DNA of 64,000 nt from Kuschelorhynchus macadamiae. Its lineage: Eukaryota > Arthropoda > Insecta > Coleoptera > Curculionidae. The stretch is from contig JAUTXW010000588.1 of assembly GCA_030620095.1 (NCBI GenBank), positions 2,105,001 to 2,169,000 of the forward strand, given 5' to 3'. The notes under the pieces are model-generated. The model was not told where the DNA came from. It worked only from the letters and a program-made list of their open reading frames with translations, and ran no database searches. A program made the position numbers and the translations under genes. Numbering within the stretch: the first letter of the stretch is position 1; every line of letters starts with the position of its first letter. Shown piece by piece: positions 1 to 10,274 of this stretch.

Positions 1-41
<41 letters not shown>
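1..41. repeat. (AT)n microsatellite, left edge of window
   Basis: Pure AT alternation to about base 37, then a short transition. It directly abuts the 3' end of the inverted PLE1 copy. A matching (AT)n tract abuts the other end of PLE1 at 13,042, so the whole PLE complex appears to sit in an (AT)n site. Confidence 0.95.
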
Positions 42-114
42 GTGAATTAAGTGGCTTCTTGGGAATAAGGCACATAAATATACTAAATTTCTGTTATATT
101 TTTTTCATAACTTT

Positions 115-145
115 GACTTTTCGGTCGAACGTTGAGCTTCATCAG
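115..145 (-). ncRNA. hammerhead-ribozyme-like core in PLE1 3' end
   Basis: On the minus strand the order is CTGATGA, an imperfect hairpin of about 16 nt, then GAAA and AGTC. The two plus-strand copies have GAAACGTC instead. PLEs are known to carry hammerhead motifs in their pseudo-LTRs. Stem II here has at least one mismatch, so activity is uncertain. Confidence 0.55.
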
Positions 146-504
146 AAACACTACAAAAAGGAACGATTCGAAAAATTTTTGTTTTTTTACAAAATTAATA
201 AAATATTTAACTTACGTAATTGGAAGGTTTCATGGATAACATCCTGTATATGTGAATAAATTAAACACAAACACTCAGCGACTAACATTTACATTTAAAA
301 ACTTGACATGCTGTATATACATTTACATTTGTCGAAATTTTAAGAACACATACAAGCAATATACGAACAATACTGACGAATGGTTTGGTGTATGGACGAT
401 GAGATTAGGTCTATGTCTGTAAAAACTTAAGATACTATTTTTTCTTTTTGTTTTGGAATTTAAATGCGGATTATTATTGTTATGCAGTTGCCATTATAGG
501 TGTA

Positions 505-771
505 TTATTTTATAATATTATTGTAAATTTTACTGAGTTGTGTTGTGTCGGTTTTGGAGTTTATGCAATGGGGTCTTTTTTGTATTTCAATCATTTCCAA
601 AATTTCACGTCTTTTAGTGTGACTTTCTGTCTTTAATATTTTTACTGCATTGAAATGAAAACTATGTTTCTCCTCGAGAGCATGGTTGGTGAGGGCTGTT
701 TTATTTTTTTTGTCATATTTATGGCCGTTAATTCGGTTTTTAATGTATTGGCTTATTTGTCCAACATACAC
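505..771 (-). pseudogene. PLE1 GIY-YIG endonuclease, C-terminal part (inverted copy)
   Basis: This 88-residue open frame begins within the endonuclease motif (a YVGQ segment, matching VYVGQ in the plus copy) and ends with the expected C-terminal helix region. The cysteine-containing residues before it (CKDC) lie just across the errantivirus insertion. In this copy the frame stays open through the stretch where the plus-strand copy has lost 14 nt, so it is the better reference for the endonuclease end. GIY-YIG nucleases of PLEs nick target DNA for target-primed reverse transcription. The gene is dead here because the errantivirus splits it from its RT. Family assignment is firm; activity is not expected. 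Confidence 0.8.
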
Positions 772-787
772 ACTATTGCAATCTTTA

Positions 788-791
788 CATG
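788..791. repeat. errantivirus target-site duplication, left copy (CATG)
   Basis: CATG here and CATG at 8,483-8,486 flank the two LTRs exactly. The intact plus-strand PLE has a single CATG at the equivalent point near 12,274, which proves a 4-bp duplication. Errantiviruses typically duplicate 4 bp. Confidence 0.93.
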
Positions 792-1011
792 AGTTAACTA
801 TTGATAACTAGAAATTCCGTTTTTAAAAAATTTTATTTTTCTAAATTACAAAAATTCGAGATTGGATTCTTACGCTTCGAAGTCTTTACTCTGACTAATG
901 TAAAAATCCAGTACATTAGTTGAAGTGAAGTAAATAATGATATGCTTGCAAAAAGAAGAATGTTATGTCAGCAGGTTGGCTATGGTCTTCGTTACAGGGT
1001 GTGATGTAACT
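792..1011 (-). repeat. 3' LTR (220 bp)
   Basis: Identical to 8,262-8,482 apart from a 1-nt indel in the TCTGACTAA region near base 897. It starts AGTTAAC and ends GTAACT, so the terminal bases form short inverted repeats, as in errantiviruses. Confidence 0.95.
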
Positions 1012-2725
1012 CCTCCCCCCAAGGCTTCAACTCCACGGCTAACGGGGTAAGTTGAACGTCTTGAAGTTCTACTTCTCGGGGATTCTTCAGTTTATAGGAA
1101 CATCTCTTTTTGTAAATGACCCAGACAAGGGCGCTTACTACGGCGGCGTACAACATGATAGTCCATATACTGGGTGAGCCAGAAACACCAGGACAGAATT
1201 GTGCCGGTTGGTTTTCTTCAATTAAATTCTGTACTTCATGTAGCCCATCTAATTCAATTTCTTGCAACTGCACTCTAAGATTAAGTGTTGGCAGAAGGCG
1301 TATTTCATTGTCGAGGTCAGGGAACAATATCGGTTCACTGATGTTAGGTGCGGCTACTCGACTATTAGTGATGGATTCTTGACTTGATGTCACCTTGTAG
1401 TTATGTGGTACTTTTAGTAAATAAGTACCCAGGAATTTTCGGCTTTCTTCTTGGCTGTTGCATTTGAATTTGACGATTTCTTCTTGCGGTAGGATAAGGA
1501 CCCATTGTTCCGGAACATCTAATTGTTTAATTGTTGACTTTGTGATTTTTATTTCGATCTGTTGACAAATGGAGGTGTTCTTGGCATCTTATAGAAGTTT
1601 AACAGTGCATGGGCTGCTTTCGCTGATTTCTTTGAGTTCCATTATATCGCAAACATAGTGTTGGGCTTTGACTTCTGTACATCTGTGGTTTCGGAATGCG
1701 TAGTGCAATTTGTTTATTACAAGAAAGGGTTTTCGCGGGATAATAACCTTAAACTGACTCTCTCTCAATATAGGAATAGAGTAAAGGTGGAGGAATTTAA
1801 AATAGGTCGGGTACGTTATCGGAATACGCAGTAAATATGTTATCTTATTTTTAAATACAAAACAGTCTATGTTAATTATTTTTTCATACAACAAGATGTT
1901 TTCTAGCGTAACCTCTAATGGCATTTGGTCAGTGCCAATTAGTTTTTTGACCTCTAAAAGTTCAAGATAGAGATCTTCTGTCTTAATAAGACTTGAATGC
2001 ATAATTTTTAACTTAGAAAATGTAATTGAGTTTTCAATATCTTGAAGTGTTAAGTCAATGATTTCATAGACATTTATTATTTGGTTTATGATATCTTTAA
2101 TGAAGATAGAATTGTCTCTGTAAGCAGTTTTTTGTACAATTATTCCTATTTGATTTAATTTAGATTCCAATAATTTTTCGTTAACACTAATTTGTTGAAT
2201 AGTGGCATTAAATTTTTTAATTATGCTCAGAGATATTGAGTTTTCTTTTAAAATATTTGAATTTACCGTATTTTGATTATTTTGAAGTTCCGAAATTATT
2301 TTATCATACCTTTCCCCATCGTATGCGTCCAAATTTCCCGTTATAGATATGAAAAACCATCCTAAACCATTAAATAATCCTCGTTTTACTTTATTCGGAC
2401 GAGGTATAATTTCTCGTATTTTTGTGTCAACACGGTCCTGTATAAGCTTAAGAATTTTAAGGTAATTTGAGACATCAAAGCTATATTCAGCATGTTTATT
2501 AATTGTGTCTGTTAGATTTCTAGATTTATTATGAAGCTTATTTAATTCCGTCAAAATTGGGTTAAGGTCATATTAATGAATAAGTGTGTGAGTGGATTTT
2601 TGCACTTTTGCATTTCCTAGATTAAAAGGAATTACACCGGGATTGTCTTTTAATTCTCTCACGGTAATTTTTTCTTCGAATCCGAATGTTAAGCGAAGAA
2701 TGCTGAAAAGATTAAAATAAAGCAT
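992..2725 (-). pseudogene. env: env-like glycoprotein gene, broken
   Basis: Three minus-strand blocks make up an errantiviral envelope gene. A short N-terminal block begins at the ATG at 2,725 with a hydrophobic start. The 2,554-1,589 block (321 codons) carries a basic KVKR site near residues 55-58 followed by a glycine/phenylalanine-rich stretch, as in insect errantivirus and baculovirus F-type fusion proteins. The 1,393-992 block (133 codons) has a membrane segment near residues 76-94 followed by KKR, and its stop lies inside the LTR. The blocks are separated by frame breaks near 2,570 and between 1,589 and 1,393, so no full product can be made from this copy. The pol stop and env ATG overlap as TAATG at 2,727-2,723; in this group env is normally made from a spliced RNA. 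Confidence 0.85.
1012..1022 (-). promoter_or_regulatory. polypurine tract
   Basis: On the minus strand a purine run (TTGGGGGGAGG) lies immediately upstream of the 3' LTR, in the position of the plus-strand DNA primer in LTR retroelements. Confidence 0.85.
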
Positions 2726-3240
2726 TAGTTGGTAAAACTGTATCGTTTTCTCAGGGGACGTTTTATATTACTTAAGTGTACTTTCTCATGGGAACTAGTT
2801 TTAGCCGTCTTGCGTTTTTTATTAACAGAAATAAGTTTGCTTGGTTTTGAGAATTTATTGGCATCTTTTTGCCGCACATGCTTTTTTACATATACATCTT
2901 GTTCGGATTCAAAAATTTCGGGGTCGTCCCTTTTGTTAATTTTATCGATTAACTTTTCTTTTGACTCCGATAATTTTTCGTTGATTTTAGCATACAAGAG
3001 TTTTGCTTTTTGTTTGTGATTGCTGATATAATCGCTTGGTAATAATTGATCGATATTTATGTCAAACGGGTCGTCAGCTGTTATATGCCCATTAACTACG
3101 TCAGTCGGTTTCAGTTTAGTGTATTGAATTATTGTAGGCCAGAATGGCATATATCATTTTTTGGGAAACCGGTGTATTTTTAAATTCTTGGTTATTAAGA
3201 AGACGTATGTGTTCAGCAAGGGTTGAGTGTAGTCTTTCAA
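2725..3240 (-). pseudogene. pol: pol 3' end: integrase C-terminal region, broken
   Basis: This continues the integrase after the frame break near 3,270. The 3,150-2,725 segment is open for 141 codons and is rich in lysine and serine, with a basic tail ending at the TAA that overlaps the env ATG. At least one more frame change separates it from the short integrase segment at 3,150-3,270. The third catalytic residue (Glu) should fall near this broken segment. Identity rests on position and on the continuous similarity across frames. Confidence 0.75.
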
Positions 3241-4833
3241 TCAGCCCATTTGATTGAGGGTGTTGAGGAGAGCAAAATGAATTTTTATTTTGTGGAGTTG
3301 TAGGAGTTCAGTAACAACCGAATTTTTAAATTCCGTACCGTTATCAACAATAATTTGTTTCGGAATTTTATGATGGGAGAAATAGAAAAGAAGATTATCC
3401 ACGATTTCTGTTGAGGCCAGTGATTTTAAGGGATATGCCTGAGCGTACTTAGAGAAGCTGTCTATGATGGTTAGAAATTTACTTTGCTCTAGAGTATATG
3501 TATCTAGGTGGACAATTTCAAAGGGCTCGGTCGGCGTGGGGGTTACATTCATTTTCATTTTGACTGGGCGACGTTCATATTTGCTAATTTGACAGGTTTC
3601 GCAATCGTTTATAAAAGTCTGTATTGAATTTTTCAAGTTAGGCCAATAATATTTAATTTTGATTTTTTCTAACGTTTCGTCGATTCCTCGATGATTTGAT
3701 TTGACTTCGTGGTAGTTTTTGATAATTTCCGGTATGTCTTGTTTTTCGGTCACATCGATTAATTTTTTCAAACAGCGTTTAAGATTGATAGAAGGCCACC
3801 TAAAGTTTTTTCTTATCACTTCTGAAAAAGGTTCGTATGTATCGGGGCTTTCGAAATAAACGTAATACAATTTTTCTGGTACTACGTATTGTTTTATTAG
3901 ATTTAAAATGTCTTGCTCAAAATCGTTTTTGGAAATTTGGGCAACGATCCGACGTTTCTTTTCGAACAAAATTATGGTTTTAGGTTTCGCAGGAGAATGT
4001 AAAACTTCTTGTATGAGCAATTGGTTGGCACCGTAATTGACAGCGATATCTAATATGGGGACACCGGCGACAGGGTCATGTGACGCGTTCGAGTGAACCG
4101 TGGCGTCGTCATCATCTGGTTCGGGCGCCGGGATAGCTGGAGGTTCATCGTCTACATGAACTAATGTAGATATTTGATCTATATCATGGCTCGCCTTTTC
4201 GGAGTTGTCGCTATTTATGATATTATGTGAGTTTTGAAGATTTTGATTTTCCACGGTACTTTTGTTATTTTGGCTTAAATTTTGGGTTATTTCATTTGTG
4301 TACCTACCTAGGTCAAAATTTTCGCCTGTCTCTGTAGTGTGTAACTCGATTCGCGATAGCGCATCCGCGTTTGTATTAAGCTTTCCCTTTTTGTATATGA
4401 TTTTGTAGTCGAACTCCTCTAATTTGAGTCTCCACCTAACCAGTTTAGAACTAGGGTCTTTTAACGAGAAGAGCCACTGGAGGGGCTTATGATCTGTTAT
4501 AATGTTGAACTTTCTACCAAATAGGTAGGGGCGGAAATACTTTGTGGCCCAAACAATACACAGACACTGTTTTTCTATGGTGGAATATTTTTGCTCGGAG
4601 TCGTTTAATGTTCGCGATGCATATGCTACGGGCAAGTCTTGACCTATTGGGCCTTGACTGAGGACGCATCCAAGAGCCACATTGCTGCCGTCGCAAGTTA
4701 AGTTAAACGGTTTCGTGAAATCGGGATATTGTAATATCGGTTCATTTATAAGAAGATTTTTACAATTATTGAAACAATTGACAAATTCCTCATTATGAAT
4801 AATTTTGGCACCTTTTTTAAGACATTTTGTCAA
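3241..4833 (-). pseudogene. pol: pol middle: RNase H and integrase core
   Basis: A 530-codon open frame. The N-terminus is the RT connection and RNase H, with a TCDGS motif around D48. A segment ending in NTNADALSRI marks the end of RNase H. The integrase zinc-binding HHCC motif follows (first His near 375, CETC at 411-414), with catalytic-core aspartates near 444 and 497. The frame stops at 3,241, before the expected catalytic Glu. It overlaps the upstream pol block by a single-base frame change near 4,836. The domains make and process the DNA copy (RNase H) and insert it (integrase). The copy is broken but very recent by LTR identity. Confidence 0.9.
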
Positions 4834-6424
4834 CGGCGATAAAACGTCTGTAGTAACCTAAGAGACCCAAAAATCCTTTTCTTTGTTTAGTAGTACTAGG
4901 TATTGGATAATTTTTTATAGCTTTAATTTTATCTGGGGTAACTATGTGCCCTAAGTAGGCAACTTCTTTTTTTAAAAATTCTGATTTATCCAACTGGATT
5001 TTAAAATTGGATTCCCTCAATCGTTTGAAAACCTCGGTTAACTTTTCTATATGCTCTTGAAGAGAGCTAGAAAAAACTATTATGTCATCTAGATAAACTG
5101 CACATTTTTCGGTGGTGATTCCGCGTAGAATATTATCCATTACTCGTTGGAACGTCGCGGGGGCGTTTTTGAGCCCAAAAGGCATTCGCAAGTACTCGTA
5201 ATGGCCATTTTCTGTACTGAACGCGGTTTTAGGTATGTCGGCTTCATCAACTTCAATTTGATGAAATCCACTTGCCAAGTCGAGAGTTGTAAAATAGTGG
5301 CATTTTCCAAGTTTATCTAAAAGATCTGTGATGTTCGGGAGGGGGTATTTATCGTCCATACTTTTAAGGTTAAGGGCGCGAAAATCGCAAACAACCCTCC
5401 ATTTTTGCACCCCCGAAGCGTCAATTTTCTTGGGGACCACCCAAATGGGCGCTGACCAAGGGGAACTGCTAGGACGAATAATATTCTGGTTTAACATTTT
5501 ATTAATTTGTTTTTCGACCTCTTTTTTGTGTATAAATGGATACCTATAGTTTTTTGCATAAACTGGAACTTCATCAACTGTTCTAATATGATGTTTAATC
5601 TTATGAGTAAATGTAAGGGGTGTGCCTTCACGGTAAAATATATCAGAAAATTGGTTACACAAGTTTATTATTTTACTTTTTTCTTCAGTATTAAGGTGAT
5701 CTGTTCTTAATAAGGAGGGGTCTAGTTTTGTTTTTGGTGAGTCATCGAAATTGTTGAAATCAATATTTTCGATTTCTTGTCTACAGAATTTTTCTACAAC
5801 AAGGGGCTCGGAAAAATCTAAAGTTATAGGCTCGCAAGTGTTATTGAGAATGGCAGTAAGAGCTTTCCCATTGCGTGCTATTGTAAGGCATTCGGGAATT
5901 TCACAATTATGAATCTTTTGGTAGGGAATTATAATTTCACCATTTTTTATATTAGTCTTAACGCTAATTACCTGTTCGCATCTTGGAGAGATGGTTACAC
6001 AATTAAGCTCTGTTTTGGTTTTATGAAAAGACAGTTTTATTTTTGAATACGGTGTAATCAAAAATCCTTTATCATAATCTAAACTTGCCTGGAGTAATTT
6101 TAGGTTATCGATTCCAATCAACCCATCAAATACGTCGTGGAATTTAAATAAAAAGAATTTGAGATTAATCTGTCGGGGTAATTTAAATATTTTAGATGCT
6201 GGTATAATGGCACTATACTTATGGGCGGATTTCTGAAAAACTGTGGAAACAATAAATGGGTCGTTTTTCACATAATTTGGAAAATATTTTAAAGCTAAAT
6301 CAGGGCTAATAAATGATTTAGTCGATCCGGAATCGATCAAAAGTTTAAGGTTGTATTCAGGAAAGGTGATATAGGACAATTCATTACAATTAGTGGTGTT
6401 TAGGGAAATGACCTGGTTTATCAA
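4817..6424 (-). pseudogene. pol: pol 5' part: aspartic protease and reverse transcriptase
   Basis: A 535-codon block. Protease has the active-site triad DSG at residues 31-33. RT shows the conserved LDLASGFHQ palm motif and the catalytic YLDD at 444-447, followed by the thumb motif LGH. It begins in the -1 frame relative to gag, overlapping the gag stop by a few bases, so the Gag-Pol fusion would be made by -1 frameshifting. The AAATTTG string at the overlap is not in the canonical slippery phase. The block ends at a frame break just after the GYYRRFI motif and the next block continues in another frame. Confidence 0.92.
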
Positions 6425-7668
6425 ATTTGCTCGGTCTCTTGTGAGGAATCCTGAAAATTTTGGCTCTGTGTTTCGTTTTCAGTCTGCGACTGCATTTGAT
6501 ATCCATCAGAGTTTTCATTAAGTGGGTAGCTCTGCGAATATTCCCCGGTATTTGCGTACTGCGAATACTCTCCACTATTGGTATACTGAAAACAATTGTG
6601 AGATAGGTCATGGTCATAATGCGTGTTATCGTAGTTTGTATCACTATCAAAACAAGAGTTGGTTTCGGTATTGTACAGTTCTTGGAATGTGAATTTTGGA
6701 CGAGGTGGCTGATATTGATTTTGTTGATGGGAAGTGTTGGCCGGCTCATCTCGTCTTTGAATGGAATTTGATACCACACTTATTGGTGTTGGCTTAGGTA
6801 ATGGTTGGAAAGGATTAGGTTTAAATACGTTTTGTTGTGGTCTATTAAAATTGCCAGAATTATTTTGACTCCTGAATGGTGGTCTAAAATTCATTTGAGG
6901 CCTGTTTATATTAGAAAATGGTGCAATGTTTTGCCTAAGTTGATTGTGATTGGTGTGCGCGTTAAATGGTAGTGAAAAATGGTTAGGTTGTGGTCTAAAG
7001 AAAGGCACGTTCGAACTGAAATTTTGATTTTGATTAAAAGGCCGATTAATTGGAATATTTCTGTTATTGCCAAAATTTTTTGGTTGTGTTTGGGATCCGT
7101 TTTGGAAATATTTAACATTTTGTTCTTGGTTTACCAATTGTATGGCCTCGGTCAAAGACCCTGGGCGTATACACCTAATAGTTGTGCCTATCGGTTCCCT
7201 AAGACCTGATAAGAAAGTTTTTAATGCCAAATTTTGATATAGTTCTCGTTTTATTCTTGCTGCTTCTGCAGTTTCGTGCGCATCTATGTAACTACATAAC
7301 AAATTAAGTATTTCTAGACATCTATCATAAAAATTTTGCGGGTATTCGTTTGAATTTTGTCGTAACATTACCAAATCTCTATTTAGGCAACTTTCGTCGC
7401 GTCGATCGGCAAAATTTCTATAAAGAGTGTCTTTTACTTCTTGCCAGGTAGTTACGTTTTGTATGCTAATAACTAGCCTAGCGTTACCATTAAGTTTTCC
7501 TATAAGAGAATTAAGAATATAAGTATTTTGAAAATTATTGGGATTGGTAGCATCGTAAAATTGATTAATTATTGATTGGCACGTAGCCACATATCTATTT
7601 AGTTCGGTAGCGTTACCGTCAAATATTGGCACACAATTTAAAAATTCTGGTTTAAATTGGTTAGTCAT
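6421..7668 (-). CDS. gag: gag structural protein
   Basis: A 415-codon intact frame. The N-terminal half is a helical capsid-like region (typical WQEVKDTL and RLV segments). The C-terminal half is a long Asn/Gln/Pro/Phe-rich tail with repeated NFNRP-like words and no CCHC zinc knuckle, which fits errantiviruses. The annotated ATG is at 7,668, but the same frame is open for about 70 more codons upstream without an ATG, so the true start may have been lost or may be non-AUG. The stop TGA (6,423-6,421) overlaps pol. Gag forms the particle that packages the RNA. This is the only long errantivirus frame without a break. Confidence 0.88.
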   Translation of the reverse strand: MTNQFKPEFLNCVPIFDGNATELNRYVATCQSIINQFYDATNPNNFQNTYILNSLIGKLNGNARLVISIQNVTTWQEVKDTLYRNFADRRDESCLNRDLVMLRQNSNEYPQNFYDRCLEILNLLCSYIDAHETAEAARIKRELYQNLALKTFLSGLREPIGTTIRCIRPGSLTEAIQLVNQEQNVKYFQNGSQTQPKNFGNNRNIPINRPFNQNQNFSSNVPFFRPQPNHFSLPFNAHTNHNQLRQNIAPFSNINRPQMNFRPPFRSQNNSGNFNRPQQNVFKPNPFQPLPKPTPISVVSNSIQRRDEPANTSHQQNQYQPPRPKFTFQELYNTETNSCFDSDTNYDNTHYDHDLSHNCFQYTNSGEYSQYANTGEYSQSYPLNENSDGYQMQSQTENETQSQNFQDSSQETEQI

Positions 7669-8250
7669 GTTTTCGTGATTTACGTTTTCTAAGTTAATAT
7701 TTGCACTAGTATTACTACTTAAAATAAAATTATCTAAAACTAATTGATCTTCAGCACTAAGATATTGAATTTCAGAGAAATTATTGTTCTCAGTAGAACT
7801 ACTTTGATTAATATTATTTACTGGTACTTCCGCTTGGGATTGGGAAATAGAGTCAGAGTTAGTTGAAGGATGACAAATTGTTTAAAATATTTACCAAGTC
7901 GTCCGCATAAAACATTTATCAAATTGCACTTACATTAATATCAACAGAAATCTTCTAGTCATCTTCTATAACAAGCTCTTGCAGATACCCAGCGATGTCG
8001 TCTGAACACTCAAAAACTTCTTGCGGAAAGAACTATTCGGTTTCTTTCCCGATCTTCGTGTAGATGGTGGGTGGATGGACAGTTCCGCGATGGAATGGGT
8101 GTTCTGAATTCTGAGAAGCCACTCTGAACAGCACACGACACCTCCACGATCGAAAATCACAATAGGTTCGATTTTTGACAGTTTTCGAAAATCTCCGAAA
8201 ATTGATTTGCAATCGCCGTTTATCGCAAATCAATATCTATCAAAATCCGC
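7669..8250 (-). other. errantivirus 5' leader
   Basis: About 580 nt between the primer site and the gag ATG. The part nearest gag (7,669-7,885) is open in the gag frame. The rest has short ORFs (such as 7,966-8,233) with no recognisable product. The leader is where packaging signals and the env splice donor normally lie; I could not identify either. Confidence 0.6.
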
Positions 8251-8262
8251 ACGACTGCGCCA
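8251..8262 (-). promoter_or_regulatory. tRNA primer binding site (tRNA-Ser type)
   Basis: Just inside the 5' LTR the minus strand reads TGGCGCAGTCG, sharing its first T with the LTR end. This matches the tRNA-Ser primer site of the 17.6/297 errantivirus group and differs from the tRNA-Lys site of gypsy itself. Confidence 0.85.
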
Positions 8263-8482
8263 GTTAACTATTGATAACTAGAAATTCCGTTTTTAAAAAA
8301 TTTTATTTTTCTAAATTACAAAAATTCGAGATTGGATTCTTACGCTTCGAAGTCTTTACTCTGACTAACTGTAAAAATCCAGTACATTAGTTGAAGTGAA
8401 GTAAATAATGATATGCTTGCAAAAAGAAGAATGTTATGTCAGCAGGTTGGCTATGGTCTTCGTTACAGGGTGTGATGTAACT
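8262..8482 (-). repeat. 5' LTR (221 bp)
   Basis: Partner of 792-1,011, with one extra base. As the 5' LTR on the minus strand it would hold the promoter. I see no clear TATA box position beyond the general AT-richness. Confidence 0.95.
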
Positions 8483-9490
8483 CATGGGATTTCGTAGATT
8501 ACGTGTGATTTTTTATCTTTTGGAATTTCTGATTTGATTTTGGAGAAATTTGTTTTTAGTAAATTGTGTGCTTTGTGAGCTACGGTAATGTTGTATGGCT
8601 TTAAAATGTTTTTAATGTTTTCAGATAAGCCTGGAATGTATGGTAAAGTAAGAAAAGTATTAGTTTTGTTGTTATTATTTTTTCTATTATTATTTGTTTG
8701 GTTGTAGAAAATATATATTCGATTTTTAAAAATTTTATTAATTAATATGTCGGGATAGTTATTCTGTTTTAGTGCAATTTTTGCTTTCTTAATCGCATTT
8801 TCACGGTACTCAGGGTCGGACAACCTTATGGCACGATCGGCAAGACCTATAATAACTGATTTTTTTTGGGGTAGAGGGTGTTGGGAATGAAAATTTAGGT
8901 AGCGTGATGACCAAGTTTCCTTGGTATACCATTCTGATCTAATTTTGTTGGAGTGGTGATGTAGGGTGAGGTCCAGAAAGCTTATTCGGTTTTGATTTTC
9001 AGTTTCGATAGTGAATTGCAATCTGTTATTATAGTTATTGAACGCCTCGATTATTTCGTTTTGTTTGTTAATGGGGATGGCTGTTATGCAATCGTCCACG
9101 TACCTGTAAAAAAATGGAATTTCAAATGGAATATCACTAAGAACTGTTTCTTCTAAGTCTTCCATTACTAATTGCGCTATTACGCTTGAAATGGAAGCCC
9201 CCATGGCACATCCTTCTATTTGTTTATAGAATTTTTGATCGTAAATAAAATATGTTGAATTTAGTGTAAGTTCTACTGCTTCTAAAAAGTAATTTAAAGG
9301 GATATCTGTAAAAGGTTTAATTTTATTCCATTTTTTTCTAATTATGTTTTTTGCTATATTTATAGGAATGCTAGTGTAAAGGGATATTACATCTAAAGAA
9401 ACGAGGATATAGTTATTTGGTATAGTTAAATGTTTTATTTTATTTTTGAAATCCATTGAATCTTTTATATAGTATTCATTCTGGAACTCA
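8483..9490 (-). pseudogene. PLE1 inverted copy: reverse transcriptase, 5'-truncated
   Basis: A minus-strand frame of about 335 codons matches residues from about 118 onward of the plus-strand RT at 10,922-12,349 with a handful of substitutions. It has the SLDVISLYTS motif A, the GCAMGAS motif and the catalytic YVDD. It is cut at the 5' end near 9,487, where it meets the plus-strand pseudo-LTR head-to-head; the first 15 codons of the open frame (to 9,531) are antisense pseudo-LTR. It is cut at 8,483 by the errantivirus, just at the start of the endonuclease domain. The copy lacks the RT N-terminus and cannot be functional. Confidence 0.88.
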
Positions 9491-9491
9491 A

Positions 9492-10175
9492 CCAACCATG
9501 CTCTCGAGGAGAAACATTGTTTTGATTTCAATGCAGTAAAAATATTAAAGACAGAAAGTCACACTAAAAGACGTGAAATTTTGGAAATGATTGAAATACA
9601 AAAAAGACCCCATTGCATAAACTCCAAAACCGACACAACACAACTCAGTAAAATTTACAATAATATTATAAAATAATACACCTATAATGGCAACTGCATA
9701 ACAACAATAGTCCGCATTTAAATTCCAAAACAAAAAGAAAAAATAGTATCTTAAGTTTTTACAGACATAGACCTAATCTCATCGTCCATACACCAAACCA
9801 TTCGTCAGTATTGTTCGTATATTGCTTGTATGTGTTCTTAAAATTTCGACAAATGTAAATGTATATACAGCATGTCAAGTTTTTAAATGTAAATGTTAGT
9901 CGCTGAGTGTTTGTGCTTAATTTATTGACATATACAGGATGTTATCCATGAAACCTTCCAATTACGTAAGTTAAATATTTTATTAATTTTGTAAAAAAAA
10001 CAAAAATTTTTCGAATCGTTCCTTTTTGTAGTGTTTCTGATGAAGCTCAACGTTCGACCGAAACGTCAAAGTTATGAAAAAAATATAACAGAAATTTAGT
10101 ATATTCATGTGCCTTATTCCCAAGAAACCACTTAATTCACAATATAAGTACTAAGGCCAAGAAAACGAAAACAAC
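9492..10175 (+). repeat. PLE1 pseudo-LTR (left), direct copy of element 3' end
   Basis: About 684 bp nearly identical to 12,361-13,041. Both start at CCAACCATGCTCTCGAGG and end at AACGAAAACAAC. It contains the end of the endonuclease frame, the 3' UTR and a hammerhead-like core. A partial tandem copy upstream of a full copy is how PLEs form pseudo-LTRs. The junction with the inverted copy near 9,488 shares a few bases (CTCA), which suggests a microhomology join. Confidence 0.88.
10037..10067 (+). ncRNA. hammerhead-like core in left pseudo-LTR
   Basis: CTGATGA, an imperfect 16-nt hairpin, then GAAACGTC. Same spacing as the copy at 12,903. In tandem PLEs such cores could process the transcript at the pseudo-LTR; stem II here is weak. 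Confidence 0.55.
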
Positions 10176-10274
10176 AATATATCAAAGCATGGGTGAAAAT
10201 ATGCTATCCTTCACTAACATCGCTAGCTCCTACGGGGAAGAGACAGTATTGCAGATGAAGCTATACTCAAAAAC

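Larger units (their letters stand above)
42..787 (-). mobile_element. PLE1 inverted copy, 3' part (endonuclease end and 3' UTR)
   Basis: This is the reverse complement of the 3' third of the plus-strand PLE at 12,270-13,010, with only scattered differences. It holds the endonuclease C-terminus (505-771), the 3' untranslated region and a hammerhead-like core (115-145). It joins smoothly to 8,483-9,490 once the errantivirus at 792-8,482 is removed, because both sides carry CATG and the uninterrupted sequence exists in the plus-strand copy near 12,274. An inverted, 5'-truncated partner copy is a known feature of Penelope-like element organisation. Confidence 0.85.
792..8482 (-). mobile_element. 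errantivirus-type Ty3/gypsy LTR retrotransposon with env
   Basis: A full-length 7.7-kb proviral element lies on the minus strand. It has LTRs of 221 and 220 bp starting AGTTA and ending TAACT, a primer site matching a tRNA-Ser 3' end, gag, pol (protease, RT, RNase H, integrase), env and a polypurine tract. This order, the LTR termini and the primer type match the 17.6/297/gypsy group (Metaviridae, Errantivirus). The LTRs differ by one 1-nt indel, so insertion is recent, yet pol and env carry several frame breaks. It is inserted in the inverted PLE1 copy. Confidence 0.95.

Noticed and set aside
1116..1382. 88-codon plus-strand frame
   Set aside because: Antisense shadow of the env C-terminal block.
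6415..6430. Canonical slippery heptamer for gag-pol frameshifting
   Set aside because: AAATTTG occurs at the overlap, but not in the codon phase needed for a standard X XXY YYZ site.
6390..6779. 129-codon minus-strand frame overlapping gag
   Set aside because: Out-of-frame shadow of the gag C-terminus; neither gag nor pol frame.
7966..8233. Two short minus-strand frames in the errantivirus leader as an extra gene
   Set aside because: Under 70 codons, overlapping each other in different frames, with no family resemblance; leader sequence is a better reading.
9488..9531. The 15-codon N-terminal extension of the inverted PLE RT frame
   Set aside because: It is antisense pseudo-LTR joined by the head-to-head junction, not RT.
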